DNA of 33,135 bases. Source: Fidelibacterota bacterium (GTDB lineage Bacteria > Fidelibacterota > Marinisomatia > Marinisomatales > UBA1611). Positions 1 through 6,614 of the stretch are shown here, piece after piece. Both the position numbers and the translations under genes were made by a program. The DNA lies in contig JAPYRR010000013.1 of assembly GCA_029936885.1 (NCBI GenBank), positions 1 through 33,135 on the forward strand. The letters are read 5' to 3'. Positions within the stretch are counted from its first letter, which is position 1. Each line of letters begins with the position of its first letter. The notes beneath the pieces are model-generated. The model saw nothing but the letters and a program-made list of their open reading frames with translations, made no database searches and was not told where the DNA came from.

Positions 1-2
1 GT

Positions 3-470
3 GAAATTGTAAGCGAAGGATGGATGACGCAGGAAGACTGGGATTATTGCAGTCAAAAAGCGTTGGAACTGTTTGCCTTTGGACAAAAGAAAGCAGCGGA
101 AAATGGTATGATTTTGGTGGACACAAAATATGAAATGGGACGCGATTCTCATGGAGATATTATGCTGATTGATGAAATCCATACACCAGATTCAAGCCGT
201 TATTGGATTGCAAAAACATACGACGAGCGCATGGCAAACGGACAAGAGCCCCAGAATATTGATAAAGAATTTTTACGCTTATGGTTTATAGATAATTGTG
301 ATCCGTATAACGATGAAACTTTACCGGAAGCGCCAGAAGAATTAGCAACCGAACTTTCAAGCCGCTACATTTATTTATATGAAACTATTACGGGCGGGTT
401 GTTTCCATTCCCTGATGCAGGGAAGCCTATGAATGAACGAATTAATGAAAATTTGAAAGATGTGGTATAA
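3..470 (+). CDS. purC: Phosphoribosylaminoimidazole-succinocarboxamide synthase (SAICAR synthetase), C-terminal part
   Basis: The enzyme joins aspartate to CAIR using ATP in de novo purine synthesis. The frame is open to the left window edge (EIVSEGWMTQEDW...), so the N-terminus is missing and the internal Met at 24 is not the start. Visible family features are VDTKYEMG, DEIHTPDSSRYW, and GQEPQNIDKEFLRLWF, which resemble the long eukaryotic-like form (yeast ADE1). About 155 residues are present, roughly half of a ~300-residue protein. It is first in a co-directional purine cluster and lies two genes before a class II purE, the partner to which PurC is fused in animals (PAICS). Identification is secure; the length of the missing part is not visible. 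Confidence 0.95.
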   Translation, partial: EIVSEGWMTQEDWDYCSQKALELFAFGQKKAAENGMILVDTKYEMGRDSHGDIMLIDEIHTPDSSRYWIAKTYDERMANGQEPQNIDKEFLRLWFIDNCDPYNDETLPEAPEELATELSSRYIYLYETITGGLFPFPDAGKPMNERINENLKDVV

Positions 471-490
471 ACACAGAGTACAGGGAGAAA
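471..490 (+). repeat. Half unit of intergenic repeat family A
   Basis: The purC to orf61 spacer reads ACACAGAGTACAGGGAGAAA. This matches the left arm of the fuller copies at 1464-1478 (ACAGAGTACACAGAG). The right arm is absent. The GGGAGA part also serves as a plausible ribosome binding site for the ATG at 492. Confidence 0.55.
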
Positions 491-491
491 A

Positions 492-677
492 ATGAGTAAA
501 AACAACAAAGAAAACGAAAACGCTGTAGGTATTGGCATCGCTTTGGGTGTTGCTTTTGGCGTAGGAATCGGAGTGGCTTTCGGAAATATCGCGATTGGGA
601 TTTCAGTTGGGATTGCAATTGGAGCCGCTATTGGAACAACCTATACACATTTGTTTAATAAAATTGATAATAAATAA
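492..677 (+). CDS. Small glycine-rich membrane protein of unknown function
   Basis: This 61-residue protein has a polar, charged N-terminus (MSKNNKENENA) and then about 40 residues of alternating Gly and hydrophobic residues (repeated GxGxA/GxAxG, residues 12-50), followed by a polar tail. The pattern resembles glycine-zipper membrane segments, enough for two closely packed helices or a hairpin. No catalytic motif is seen and I do not recognise a named family. A GGGAG motif lies 5-9 nt before the ATG. It sits between purC and purE on the same strand and so is probably co-transcribed, but nothing shows a role in purine synthesis. Confidence 0.75.
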   Translation: MSKNNKENENAVGIGIALGVAFGVGIGVAFGNIAIGISVGIAIGAAIGTTYTHLFNKIDNK

Positions 678-679
678 TT

Positions 680-726
680 GCAGGAACATAGAGCTTTAAT
701 GCTTTCCTCTGTGAACCCTGTGTCAG
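680..726 (+). repeat. Intergenic repeat family A, copy 1
   Basis: The left arm ACATAGAG (686-693) and right arm CCTCTGTGAACCCTGTGTC (706-724) form an imperfect inverted repeat. The same right-arm pattern (TCTCTGTGATCTCTGTGG) recurs at 1185-1202 and 1507-1524. An AAGGA ribosome binding site for purE follows the right arm. Confidence 0.7.
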
Positions 727-748
727 ATAATTTTAAAAAGGAAATAAA

Positions 749-1135
749 ATGAAAACGATTATAATAATGGGTTCAACTTCAGACGAACCGCATGCAAAAA
801 AAATAAAAGATAAATTAGACGAATACGGCATCGCTTGGGAACAACATGCTGCATCCGCTCACAAGCAACCGTTAAAAGTGTTAGAAATTTTGACCGCGAA
901 TAAAGATGGAAAAGATATTGTCTATATCACCATCGCTGGACGCTCTAATGCATTGTCCGGATTTGTGGCCGCCAACTGTGAATTTCCAACTTTAGGCTGT
1001 CCACCATTTTCTGATAAAGCGGATATGCTGGTGAATATTCATTCTACATTGCAAATGCCAAGCAAAACACCGGTGCTTACCATCCTTGATCCCGGAAATT
1101 GTGCGTTAGCCGTAAAGAGAATTTTTGGGGTTTAA
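749..1135 (+). CDS. purE: Class II PurE: AIR carboxylase (CO2-using)
   Basis: This protein makes CAIR from aminoimidazole ribotide, the step before PurC. At 128 residues it is a complete, short PurE. Visible motifs are MGSTSD (7-12), SAHK (36-39), AGRSNALSG (63-71) and CPP (84-86). These match the class II form of animal PAICS and Treponema denticola PurE. Class I enzymes (N5-CAIR mutases) instead have SAHRTP and a Gly/Ala-rich AGxGGAAHLPG loop. Class II enzymes use CO2 directly and need no PurK, and no purK is present in the window. The start has AAAAAGGA about 7 nt upstream. Class assignment is from motifs; the activity is inferred. Confidence 0.93.
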   Translation: MKTIIIMGSTSDEPHAKKIKDKLDEYGIAWEQHAASAHKQPLKVLEILTANKDGKDIVYITIAGRSNALSGFVAANCEFPTLGCPPFSDKADMLVNIHSTLQMPSKTPVLTILDPGNCALAVKRIFGV

Positions 1136-1136
1136 A

Positions 1137-1205
1137 GGAACGCGGAGCTCACGGATTTTAATGAGAAAAATTAATAGATAGTTTTCTCTGTGATCTCTGT
1201 GGCAG
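1137..1205 (+). repeat. Intergenic repeat family A, copy 2
   Basis: The arms CGCGGAGCTCACGGA (1141-1155) and TCTCTGTGATCTCTGTGG (1185-1202) flank an AT-rich middle that contains ATGAGAAAAA, also found in the copy at 1464-1524. The right arm runs directly into CAGATAAAAAGGA, the ribosome binding site of the next gene. Confidence 0.75.
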
Positions 1206-1221
1206 ATAAAAAGGAATTGTA

Positions 1222-1455
1222 ATGAAAACAATGACATGCAAACAATTAGGCGGAGCCTGTGATAAAGAATTTGAAGCTGATACTTTTGACGAAATCGCAG
1301 AAATGAGTAAAGCGCATGGAATGGACATGTTCCAAGCCAAGGATGAAGACCATTTAAAAGCCATGGGTGAAATGCAAAAATTAATGCAAGACCCAACTAC
1401 CATGGGCGAGTGGTTTGAAAATAAAAGAAAAGAATTTGATGCAATTACAGAATAA
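1222..1455 (+). CDS. DUF1059 family small protein
   Basis: This 77-residue soluble protein begins MKTMTCKQLGGACDKEF and continues with the pattern DTFDEIAEMSKAHGMDMF and a C-terminal helix-rich segment (MGEMQKLMQDP...EWFENKRKEFD). It matches the DUF1059 family as I know it: Cys at 6 and 13 and a conserved EM(S)K-HGM motif. The family's biochemical role is unknown. No signal peptide or membrane segment is seen. AAGGA lies 8 nt before the ATG. It lies between purE and purB, both flanked by family A repeats, so co-transcription with the purine genes is likely. A purine role is unproven. Confidence 0.85.
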   Translation: MKTMTCKQLGGACDKEFEADTFDEIAEMSKAHGMDMFQAKDEDHLKAMGEMQKLMQDPTTMGEWFENKRKEFDAITE

Positions 1456-1463
1456 AAATAGCA

Positions 1464-1524
1464 ACAGAGTACACAGAGTTTTATGAGAAAAATAATTAGT
1501 ACGCTTTCTCTGTGATCTCAGTGG
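1464..1524 (+). repeat. Intergenic repeat family A, copy 3
   Basis: This is the clearest copy: left arm ACAGAGTACACAGAG (1464-1478) and right arm TCTCTGTGATCTCAGTGG (1507-1524). The arms can pair over most of their length. It occupies the DUF1059 to purB spacer and ends about 11 nt before the purB start. Confidence 0.8.
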
Positions 1525-1535
1525 AAAAAAATTAA

Positions 1536-2882
1536 ATGAATTCTTTAAATAACATTTCTCCTTTAGACGGTCGCTACGCAAACAGCATAAGCATCTTGTC
1601 GGATTACTTTTCAGAATCTGCCCTTATGGGCTATCGCCTTAAAGTTGAGATTGAATATCTTATCGCTTTGGGTAACGAAAAAGAAATTAAAGACTTACCT
1701 GCATTTTCAAAAGATGAACAATCCCGTCTGCGAAAAATCTATCAAAACTTCAATTCGGCCGGTGCAGAAAAAGTTAAAGAAATCGAAGCAATCACCAATC
1801 ATGATGTAAAAGCAATTGAGTATTACATTCAAGATAAGGTGAAAAAATCTTTACATCCGTGGATACATTTTGCACTCACTTCTGAAGATGTAAATAACCT
1901 GTCCTATTCGCTTATGTGGCAAGACGGATTGAAAAATGTTTACCTAACATCGCTAAAATTGATAAATAAAGAATTGAAGAAATTGGCCCAAAAGTATAAA
2001 GGCTCACCTATGCTGGCTTTGACTCATGGACAGCCTGCAACGCCCACCACATTCGGAAAAGAATTGGCTGTGTTTTGTGCTCGATTAGATCGGCAAATTT
2101 CTCAAATGAAACCCCATACATTATTGGGGAAATTTGGCGGCGCTACAGGAACGTGGTCTGCTCATGTGGCGGCATATCCCAAATTGAATTGGACAAAATT
2201 TGCTGCAAAATTTATTCATTCTCTGGGGCTTGAACCCAATTTGATTACTACTCAAATTGAACCCCATGATTCTTTAGCCGAAAGTTTTCATCAAGTAATT
2301 CGGGTGAATTCTATATTGACTAATTTATGTCGGGATATGTGGTCTTATATTAGTCGTGGAATTCTCGGACAAAAGAAAGTGGCTGGCGAAGTAGGTTCAT
2401 CCACCATGCCCCACAAAATTAATCCGATTCAATTTGAGAATGCAGAAGGAAATATGGGCATTGCCAATGCATTGCTCAATCATTTAGCCACCAAACTTCC
2501 GGTTTCAAGAATGCAGCGAGATTTAACGGATTCCACAACTTTGCGAAATCAAGGTGTAGCGTTGGGACATTCCTATTTGGCATTACAAAATATTTTAAAA
2601 GGTTTGAGCCGCATTACCATTCATAAAGTAAAGATGACGAATGAGCTCAACAATCACTGTGAAGTCTTGGGGGAAGCGGTGCAAACCATCCTGCGAAAAT
2701 CGGGCAAACAAGATGCTTACGAACAGTTAAAAACATTGACCCAAGGACAATCCATTAATGCAAAATCTATGGCTGAATTTGTATCGGGCTTGAAAATTTC
2801 GGACGAAGATAAACGAACTTTATTAGAACTGACACCGGAAAATTATATTGGGCTTTCGAGTAAATTGGTGGAAATCTTATGA
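1536..2882 (+). CDS. purB: Adenylosuccinate lyase
   Basis: PurB splits SAICAR to AICAR plus fumarate, and adenylosuccinate to AMP plus fumarate. The 448-residue length and the opening SPLDGRYA match the E. coli-type form (about 456 residues). The fumarase/aspartase superfamily signature GSSTMPHKINP is at 287-297 and carries the catalytic-loop Ser. THGQPATP (163-170) has the conserved His. LTSEDVNN (114-121) matches the substrate-binding TSEDxNN motif. The start ATG fits the family N-terminus; only GGAAAAAA precedes it as a weak ribosome binding site. Full length with no oddities. Confidence 0.97.
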   Translation: MNSLNNISPLDGRYANSISILSDYFSESALMGYRLKVEIEYLIALGNEKEIKDLPAFSKDEQSRLRKIYQNFNSAGAEKVKEIEAITNHDVKAIEYYIQDKVKKSLHPWIHFALTSEDVNNLSYSLMWQDGLKNVYLTSLKLINKELKKLAQKYKGSPMLALTHGQPATPTTFGKELAVFCARLDRQISQMKPHTLLGKFGGATGTWSAHVAAYPKLNWTKFAAKFIHSLGLEPNLITTQIEPHDSLAESFHQVIRVNSILTNLCRDMWSYISRGILGQKKVAGEVGSSTMPHKINPIQFENAEGNMGIANALLNHLATKLPVSRMQRDLTDSTTLRNQGVALGHSYLALQNILKGLSRITIHKVKMTNELNNHCEVLGEAVQTILRKSGKQDAYEQLKTLTQGQSINAKSMAEFVSGLKISDEDKRTLLELTPENYIGLSSKLVEIL

Positions 2883-2898
2883 ATAAAAAAAGGGTTAA

Positions 2899-2939
2899 CC
2901 TGTTCGTGTGTTCAAGTGTTCATGAACACCCAAACACAT
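2899..2939 (+). repeat. Intergenic repeat family B, copy 1
   Basis: The purB to purF spacer contains TGTTCGTGTGTTCAAGTGTT and a perfect palindrome GTGTTCATGAACAC (2916-2929), followed by AAACACATACGCACATAAAC. Related sequence continues loosely towards purF (TTAAACACATGAGAAC at 2989-3004). Confidence 0.75.
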
Positions 2940-3009
2940 ACGCACATAAACATTTATACGCCGCAGCGTACGTGATCACATTCCCACTTAAACACATGAG
3001 AACTTATAA

Positions 3010-4485
3010 ATGTGCGGTATAACCGGAATTTATTCCCATAAATCTGTCGCGGCGGAACTCTACGACAGTATCATTCACTTACAACATCGCGGGCAGGATG
3101 CCGCCGGTATTATGACGTACGATGACCGTATGCATAAAGAAAAAGGGATGGGTCTCGCCAAAGAAGTTTTTAACGAATCCAACATGGAATTGCTTACGGG
3201 GAATATTGGTATTTCTCATAATCGATATCCCACCCACGGCGGATTCAGTCATGGCGAAGTACAGCCGTTTTGGACATCTGTCCCTTATGGCATCGCCCTT
3301 GCTCATAACGGAAATTTGACCAATTACCAAGAGCTGGCAGAAGAGATTACGAATAAAGACAGCCGTTATTTAAACACGAATTCGGATTCAGAAGTTCTCT
3401 TACATTATTTCGCTGATTTGCTCCACACCAACAATCCGCCAGAAGATAGCGAAGAGTTTTTCTATCTATTGTGTAATGCGGTAACTAAAATATTTAAACA
3501 TGTAAAAGGCGCTTATTCTGTGGTCAGTCTCGTTATCGGAAAAGGACTTGTGGTCTTTCGCGATCCCCAAGGAATTCGCCCGCTGGTAAAAGGTGAAAGG
3601 TCTAATGGTAATGGTGGGAAGGATTACATATTCGCTTCCGAAAATACCATGTTTTATACCTTGGGATACGAGCCCAAAGGTACGGTTCTCCCCGGTGAAC
3701 TCATTTATGTAGACGAAGATGGCAAAGTATTTAGCAAGCGCTTGATGAAAAAGTCATTCAATCCCTGCATATTTGAATATGTGTATTTTGCACGACCCGA
3801 TGCCACATTAAATGATGTAAGTGTTTATCGATCCCGATTGCGAATGGGTCAAAATCTGGCGGATGCGTGGAAGAAAAAGTATCCTGACATAACGCCGGAT
3901 ATTGTGATTCCTGCTCCAAGCACCGCGAACACATCTGCCCTTTCATTTGCCCATGAATTGGGTGTGCGATATTCGGAAGGATTATACAAAAATACTTTCA
4001 TTGGCCGCACCTTTATTATGCCGGGACAAGCTGAACGAAAAAAGTCCGTGAAATATAAATTGGTCCCGCAAGAATTGGAAATCCGCGGTAAAAAGGTTTT
4101 AATTATGGATGACAGTATTGTTCGTGGAAATACGAGCCGTGAGATTGTTCGCATGCTGAAAGACTTTGGTGCAAAGGAAGTCTATTTTGCGGTAGCCTGT
4201 CCGCCGGTGATATCGCCTTGTTTTTATGGCGTGGATATGCCCACCAAAAGTGAACTTATTGCTGGGAATATGACCGAAGATGAAATTCAAAAGCACCTGA
4301 AGGTAGATGCGCTTCTTTATCAGAAAATTGACGATTTAGTGGAAGCTGTAACGCGGAAAGGAGATCACCATATTGACACACCTTGCATGGCTTGTTTGGA
4401 TGGAAACTATGTTGGGAATGATATTGATGAAGCTAAAATCGTTGAAATGGAAACGATGCGCGTTCACGATCGAAATGGGGATTGA
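3010..4485 (+). CDS. purF: Amidophosphoribosyltransferase (glutamine PRPP amidotransferase)
   Basis: PurF transfers ammonia from glutamine to PRPP, the first committed purine step. The start gives MCGITGIYSH, so Cys2 becomes the N-terminal nucleophile after Met or propeptide removal. An N-terminal class II glutaminase domain (about 2-235) includes HNRYPT (70-75) and LAHNGNLTNY (98-106). The phosphoribosyltransferase domain has the PRPP loop VLIMDDSIVRGNTS (363-376). Cys253, Cys404, Cys459 and Cys462 (contexts NPCIFEY, SPCFYG, CMAC) line up with the four [4Fe-4S] ligands of Bacillus subtilis PurF, so this is the iron-sulfur type. Length is 491 residues. The proposed cluster comes from motif alignment only. 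Confidence 0.97.
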   Translation: MCGITGIYSHKSVAAELYDSIIHLQHRGQDAAGIMTYDDRMHKEKGMGLAKEVFNESNMELLTGNIGISHNRYPTHGGFSHGEVQPFWTSVPYGIALAHNGNLTNYQELAEEITNKDSRYLNTNSDSEVLLHYFADLLHTNNPPEDSEEFFYLLCNAVTKIFKHVKGAYSVVSLVIGKGLVVFRDPQGIRPLVKGERSNGNGGKDYIFASENTMFYTLGYEPKGTVLPGELIYVDEDGKVFSKRLMKKSFNPCIFEYVYFARPDATLNDVSVYRSRLRMGQNLADAWKKKYPDITPDIVIPAPSTANTSALSFAHELGVRYSEGLYKNTFIGRTFIMPGQAERKKSVKYKLVPQELEIRGKKVLIMDDSIVRGNTSREIVRMLKDFGAKEVYFAVACPPVISPCFYGVDMPTKSELIAGNMTEDEIQKHLKVDALLYQKIDDLVEAVTRKGDHHIDTPCMACLDGNYVGNDIDEAKIVEMETMRVHDRNGD

Positions 4486-4493
4486 AGAAAACA

Positions 4494-4545
4494 TGTTCAT
4501 GTATTCGTGTGTTCACGTGAACACGTTTACACAGAAACACCTGAA
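4494..4545 (+). repeat. Intergenic repeat family B, copy 2
   Basis: The purF to purD spacer contains TGTTCATGTATTCGTGTG and the perfect 16-bp palindrome GTGTTCACGTGAACAC (4509-4524), then AAACACCTGAATACTT. The last part matches the segment that forms the purN start (CACGTGAATACT). Confidence 0.8.
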
Positions 4546-4560
4546 TACTTAATAAATTAA

Positions 4561-5886
4561 ATGAAAAATAAAATATTAGTCATCGGTTCTGGCGCACGGG
4601 AACATGCCATTCTCCGAGCTTTGGACCGTTCCCCCCAAGACAAAGAAATATACTGTTTGGTTTCCAATATGAATCCCGGCATTGCGGAACTTTGTGACGA
4701 AATATTAATCGGGAATTTTAATGATTCTGAATTTGTGGTGAATTATGCAAAAGAAGTTGATGCAACTTTGGCCATTATCGGACCAGAAAATCCGTTGGCA
4801 AATGGTGTGGCTGATGCACTTTGGGAAGCGGGCGTAAAAGTAGTGGGGCCCAAAAAAGACCTGGCGCAATTGGAAACATCTAAAGCATTCACCCGAGATT
4901 TATTGAAAGAATATGATATTCCCGGTGGCCCCAAATATCAGACATTTAATTCCATAAATGGTGTGGCTGATTTCTTAAATATATTGGGTGAAAACTATGT
5001 GGTAAAGTATGACGGTCTTGCTGGCGGAAAAGGCGTAAAAGTGTCCGGCGACCATTTGCATTCTCATGAAGAAGCATTGGCGTATTGCCAAGAATTGGTG
5101 GACAAAAATGGTGAATTTGTGATTGAAGAAAAATTCATCGGTGAAGAATTTTCACTCATGAGTTTTTGTGATGGGGAAACGCTTAAACATATGCCTGCCG
5201 TCCAAGATCATAAACGAGCTTATGAAGGAGACACGGGATCCAACACTGGCGGAATGGGAACCTATTCCGACGCGAATCACTCACTTCCATTTTTATCAGA
5301 TAATGATATTGCGGAAGCTCATGAAATTAATATTAGAACCGCCAAGGCGGTAAAAGACAAATTTGGTGATGGTTATAAAGGCATCCTATATGGCGGATTT
5401 ATGGTAACGTCCACCGGAGTAAAGCTCATTGAATACAATGCGCGATTTGGCGATCCAGAAGCCATGAATGTTTTGTCTTTGCTCGAGTCTGACTTTATTG
5501 ATATTTGCCACGGCATTGCCGACGGAAATTTAAAAAATATTGATGTCCAATTTGCAAACAAAGCCACCGTTTGTAAATATGCCGTGCCAGAAGGCTATCC
5601 GGGAAATCCCGTTATAGGTGAACCAATTGATATTTCAAAAATCGTAAATCCCGATGGTTTATTCTACGCATCAGTAGATATTCAAAACGGACAATTGGTA
5701 GAAGCCGGGAGCCGAACCGTAGCCGTGGTGGGAATTGCTGATACCATTTCAGACGCAGAAAAAATTGCAGAAAAAGAAGTGTCGTCTATTGGTGGACCGC
5801 TCTTTCATCGAAAAGATATTGGGACCGATTCCGTGATTCAAAAACGCATTGATCATATGAATCAACTAAAGCGCGAAAGTGTTTAA
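4561..5886 (+). CDS. purD: Phosphoribosylamine-glycine ligase (GAR synthetase)
   Basis: PurD joins glycine to phosphoribosylamine with ATP, the second purine step. It is 441 residues, normal for the family. The N-terminal motif GSGAREHA is at 9-16. The ATP-grasp region includes KYDGLAGGKGV (149-159) and GSNTGGMG (226-233). NARFGDPEA (293-301) is the GARS signature. The ATG follows an AT-rich stretch with no clear Shine-Dalgarno. It lies between family B repeats. Confidence 0.97.
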   Translation: MKNKILVIGSGAREHAILRALDRSPQDKEIYCLVSNMNPGIAELCDEILIGNFNDSEFVVNYAKEVDATLAIIGPENPLANGVADALWEAGVKVVGPKKDLAQLETSKAFTRDLLKEYDIPGGPKYQTFNSINGVADFLNILGENYVVKYDGLAGGKGVKVSGDHLHSHEEALAYCQELVDKNGEFVIEEKFIGEEFSLMSFCDGETLKHMPAVQDHKRAYEGDTGSNTGGMGTYSDANHSLPFLSDNDIAEAHEINIRTAKAVKDKFGDGYKGILYGGFMVTSTGVKLIEYNARFGDPEAMNVLSLLESDFIDICHGIADGNLKNIDVQFANKATVCKYAVPEGYPGNPVIGEPIDISKIVNPDGLFYASVDIQNGQLVEAGSRTVAVVGIADTISDAEKIAEKEVSSIGGPLFHRKDIGTDSVIQKRIDHMNQLKRESV

Positions 5887-5947
5887 GTGTTCACGGTCAT
5901 TGATAATTTTTTTTCATTAACACTTGAACACACAAACACGTGAATAC
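5885..5947 (+). repeat. Intergenic repeat family B, copy 3, overlapping the purN start
   Basis: The left arm AAGTGTTCA (5885-5893) begins within 2 bases of the purD stop. The right part AACACTTGAACAC (5919-5931) continues into CAAACACGTGAATACT, which overlaps the purN start codon. AAGTGTT/AACACTT is a perfect 7-bp inverted repeat with a T-rich middle. Confidence 0.75.
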
Positions 5948-6524
5948 TCTAAAATTAGGAGTTTTAGGTTCCACAAAAGGGACCGATCTCCAAGCCATTT
6001 TGGATGCTATTTCTTCCGGCGAATTGGATGCCGAAATTTCTATCGTACTATCCAACCGGAAGAAAGCCTATATATTGGAACGAGCAGAAAATCATAATGT
6101 ACCTGCCCTTTTTATGTCTCAAAAAGATAAAACCCGAGAAGAGTTCGATTCTGAAATTACAACCATTCTAATAAAACATAAGGTTAATTTAGTTTTGCTT
6201 ATTGGATTCATGCGAATTTTTTCCGCAGAATTTTGCCGTGAATGGGGTGACAAATTATTAAATGTTCATCCATCCCTTTTACCAAAGTATGCTGGCGGAA
6301 TGGATACAAATGTCCATGAAGAAGTTTTAAAAAATGGAGAAGCTGAAACCGGGTGTACAATACATTTTGTTACTGATGAAGTGGATGGCGGCCCCATATT
6401 AATTCAAAAGAAATGTACCGTAGATTTCGATGATACCGTGAGCACATTAAAAGCCAAAGTCCAAAAATTAGAAGGCGAAGCTTTTGTTGAAGCAATAAAA
6501 TTGATTCAAAGTGGAAACGTGTAA
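5940..6524 (+). CDS. purN: Phosphoribosylglycinamide formyltransferase (GAR transformylase)
   Basis: PurN transfers a formyl group from 10-formyl-THF to GAR. At 194 residues it is full length. The expected N-terminal strand LKLGVLGSTKGTDLQAIL appears at 4-21. The active site is LLNVHPSLLP (106-115), with Asn108 and His110, and TDEVDGGP (145-152), with Asp149; these match E. coli Asn106, His108 and Asp144. The start is GTG at 5940. It is the only possible start: an in-frame TGA lies at 5925-5927 and no ATG occurs before the conserved strand. There is no Shine-Dalgarno, and the GTG lies inside a family B repeat. Confidence 0.95.
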   Translation: MNTLKLGVLGSTKGTDLQAILDAISSGELDAEISIVLSNRKKAYILERAENHNVPALFMSQKDKTREEFDSEITTILIKHKVNLVLLIGFMRIFSAEFCREWGDKLLNVHPSLLPKYAGGMDTNVHEEVLKNGEAETGCTIHFVTDEVDGGPILIQKKCTVDFDDTVSTLKAKVQKLEGEAFVEAIKLIQSGNV

Positions 6525-6614
6525 AAGTGTTCATGTCTTCGCGCCACGTTTTCTCTTTAACGCATGGCCACTCAAATACTTTTCATACTTAAAAACCCCA
6601 ACACTGTAAACACA
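6524..6614 (+). repeat. Degenerate family B repeat region between purN and purH
   Basis: AAAGTGTTCATG immediately follows the purN stop, and ACTCAAATACTT and CTGTAAACACAATG precede purH. These resemble the ends of the other family B copies (AGTGTTCATG, GAATACTT, AAACAC) but the copy is degraded and has no perfect palindrome. Confidence 0.5.

Noticed and set aside
6564-6614. ATG at 6564 as the purH start
   Set aside because: The extra 17 residues are encoded by repeat-like spacer and have no counterpart in PurH proteins.
471-6614. Palindromic spacers as a CRISPR array
   Set aside because: The repeats are irregularly spaced, vary in sequence, are separated by whole genes, and no cas gene is present.
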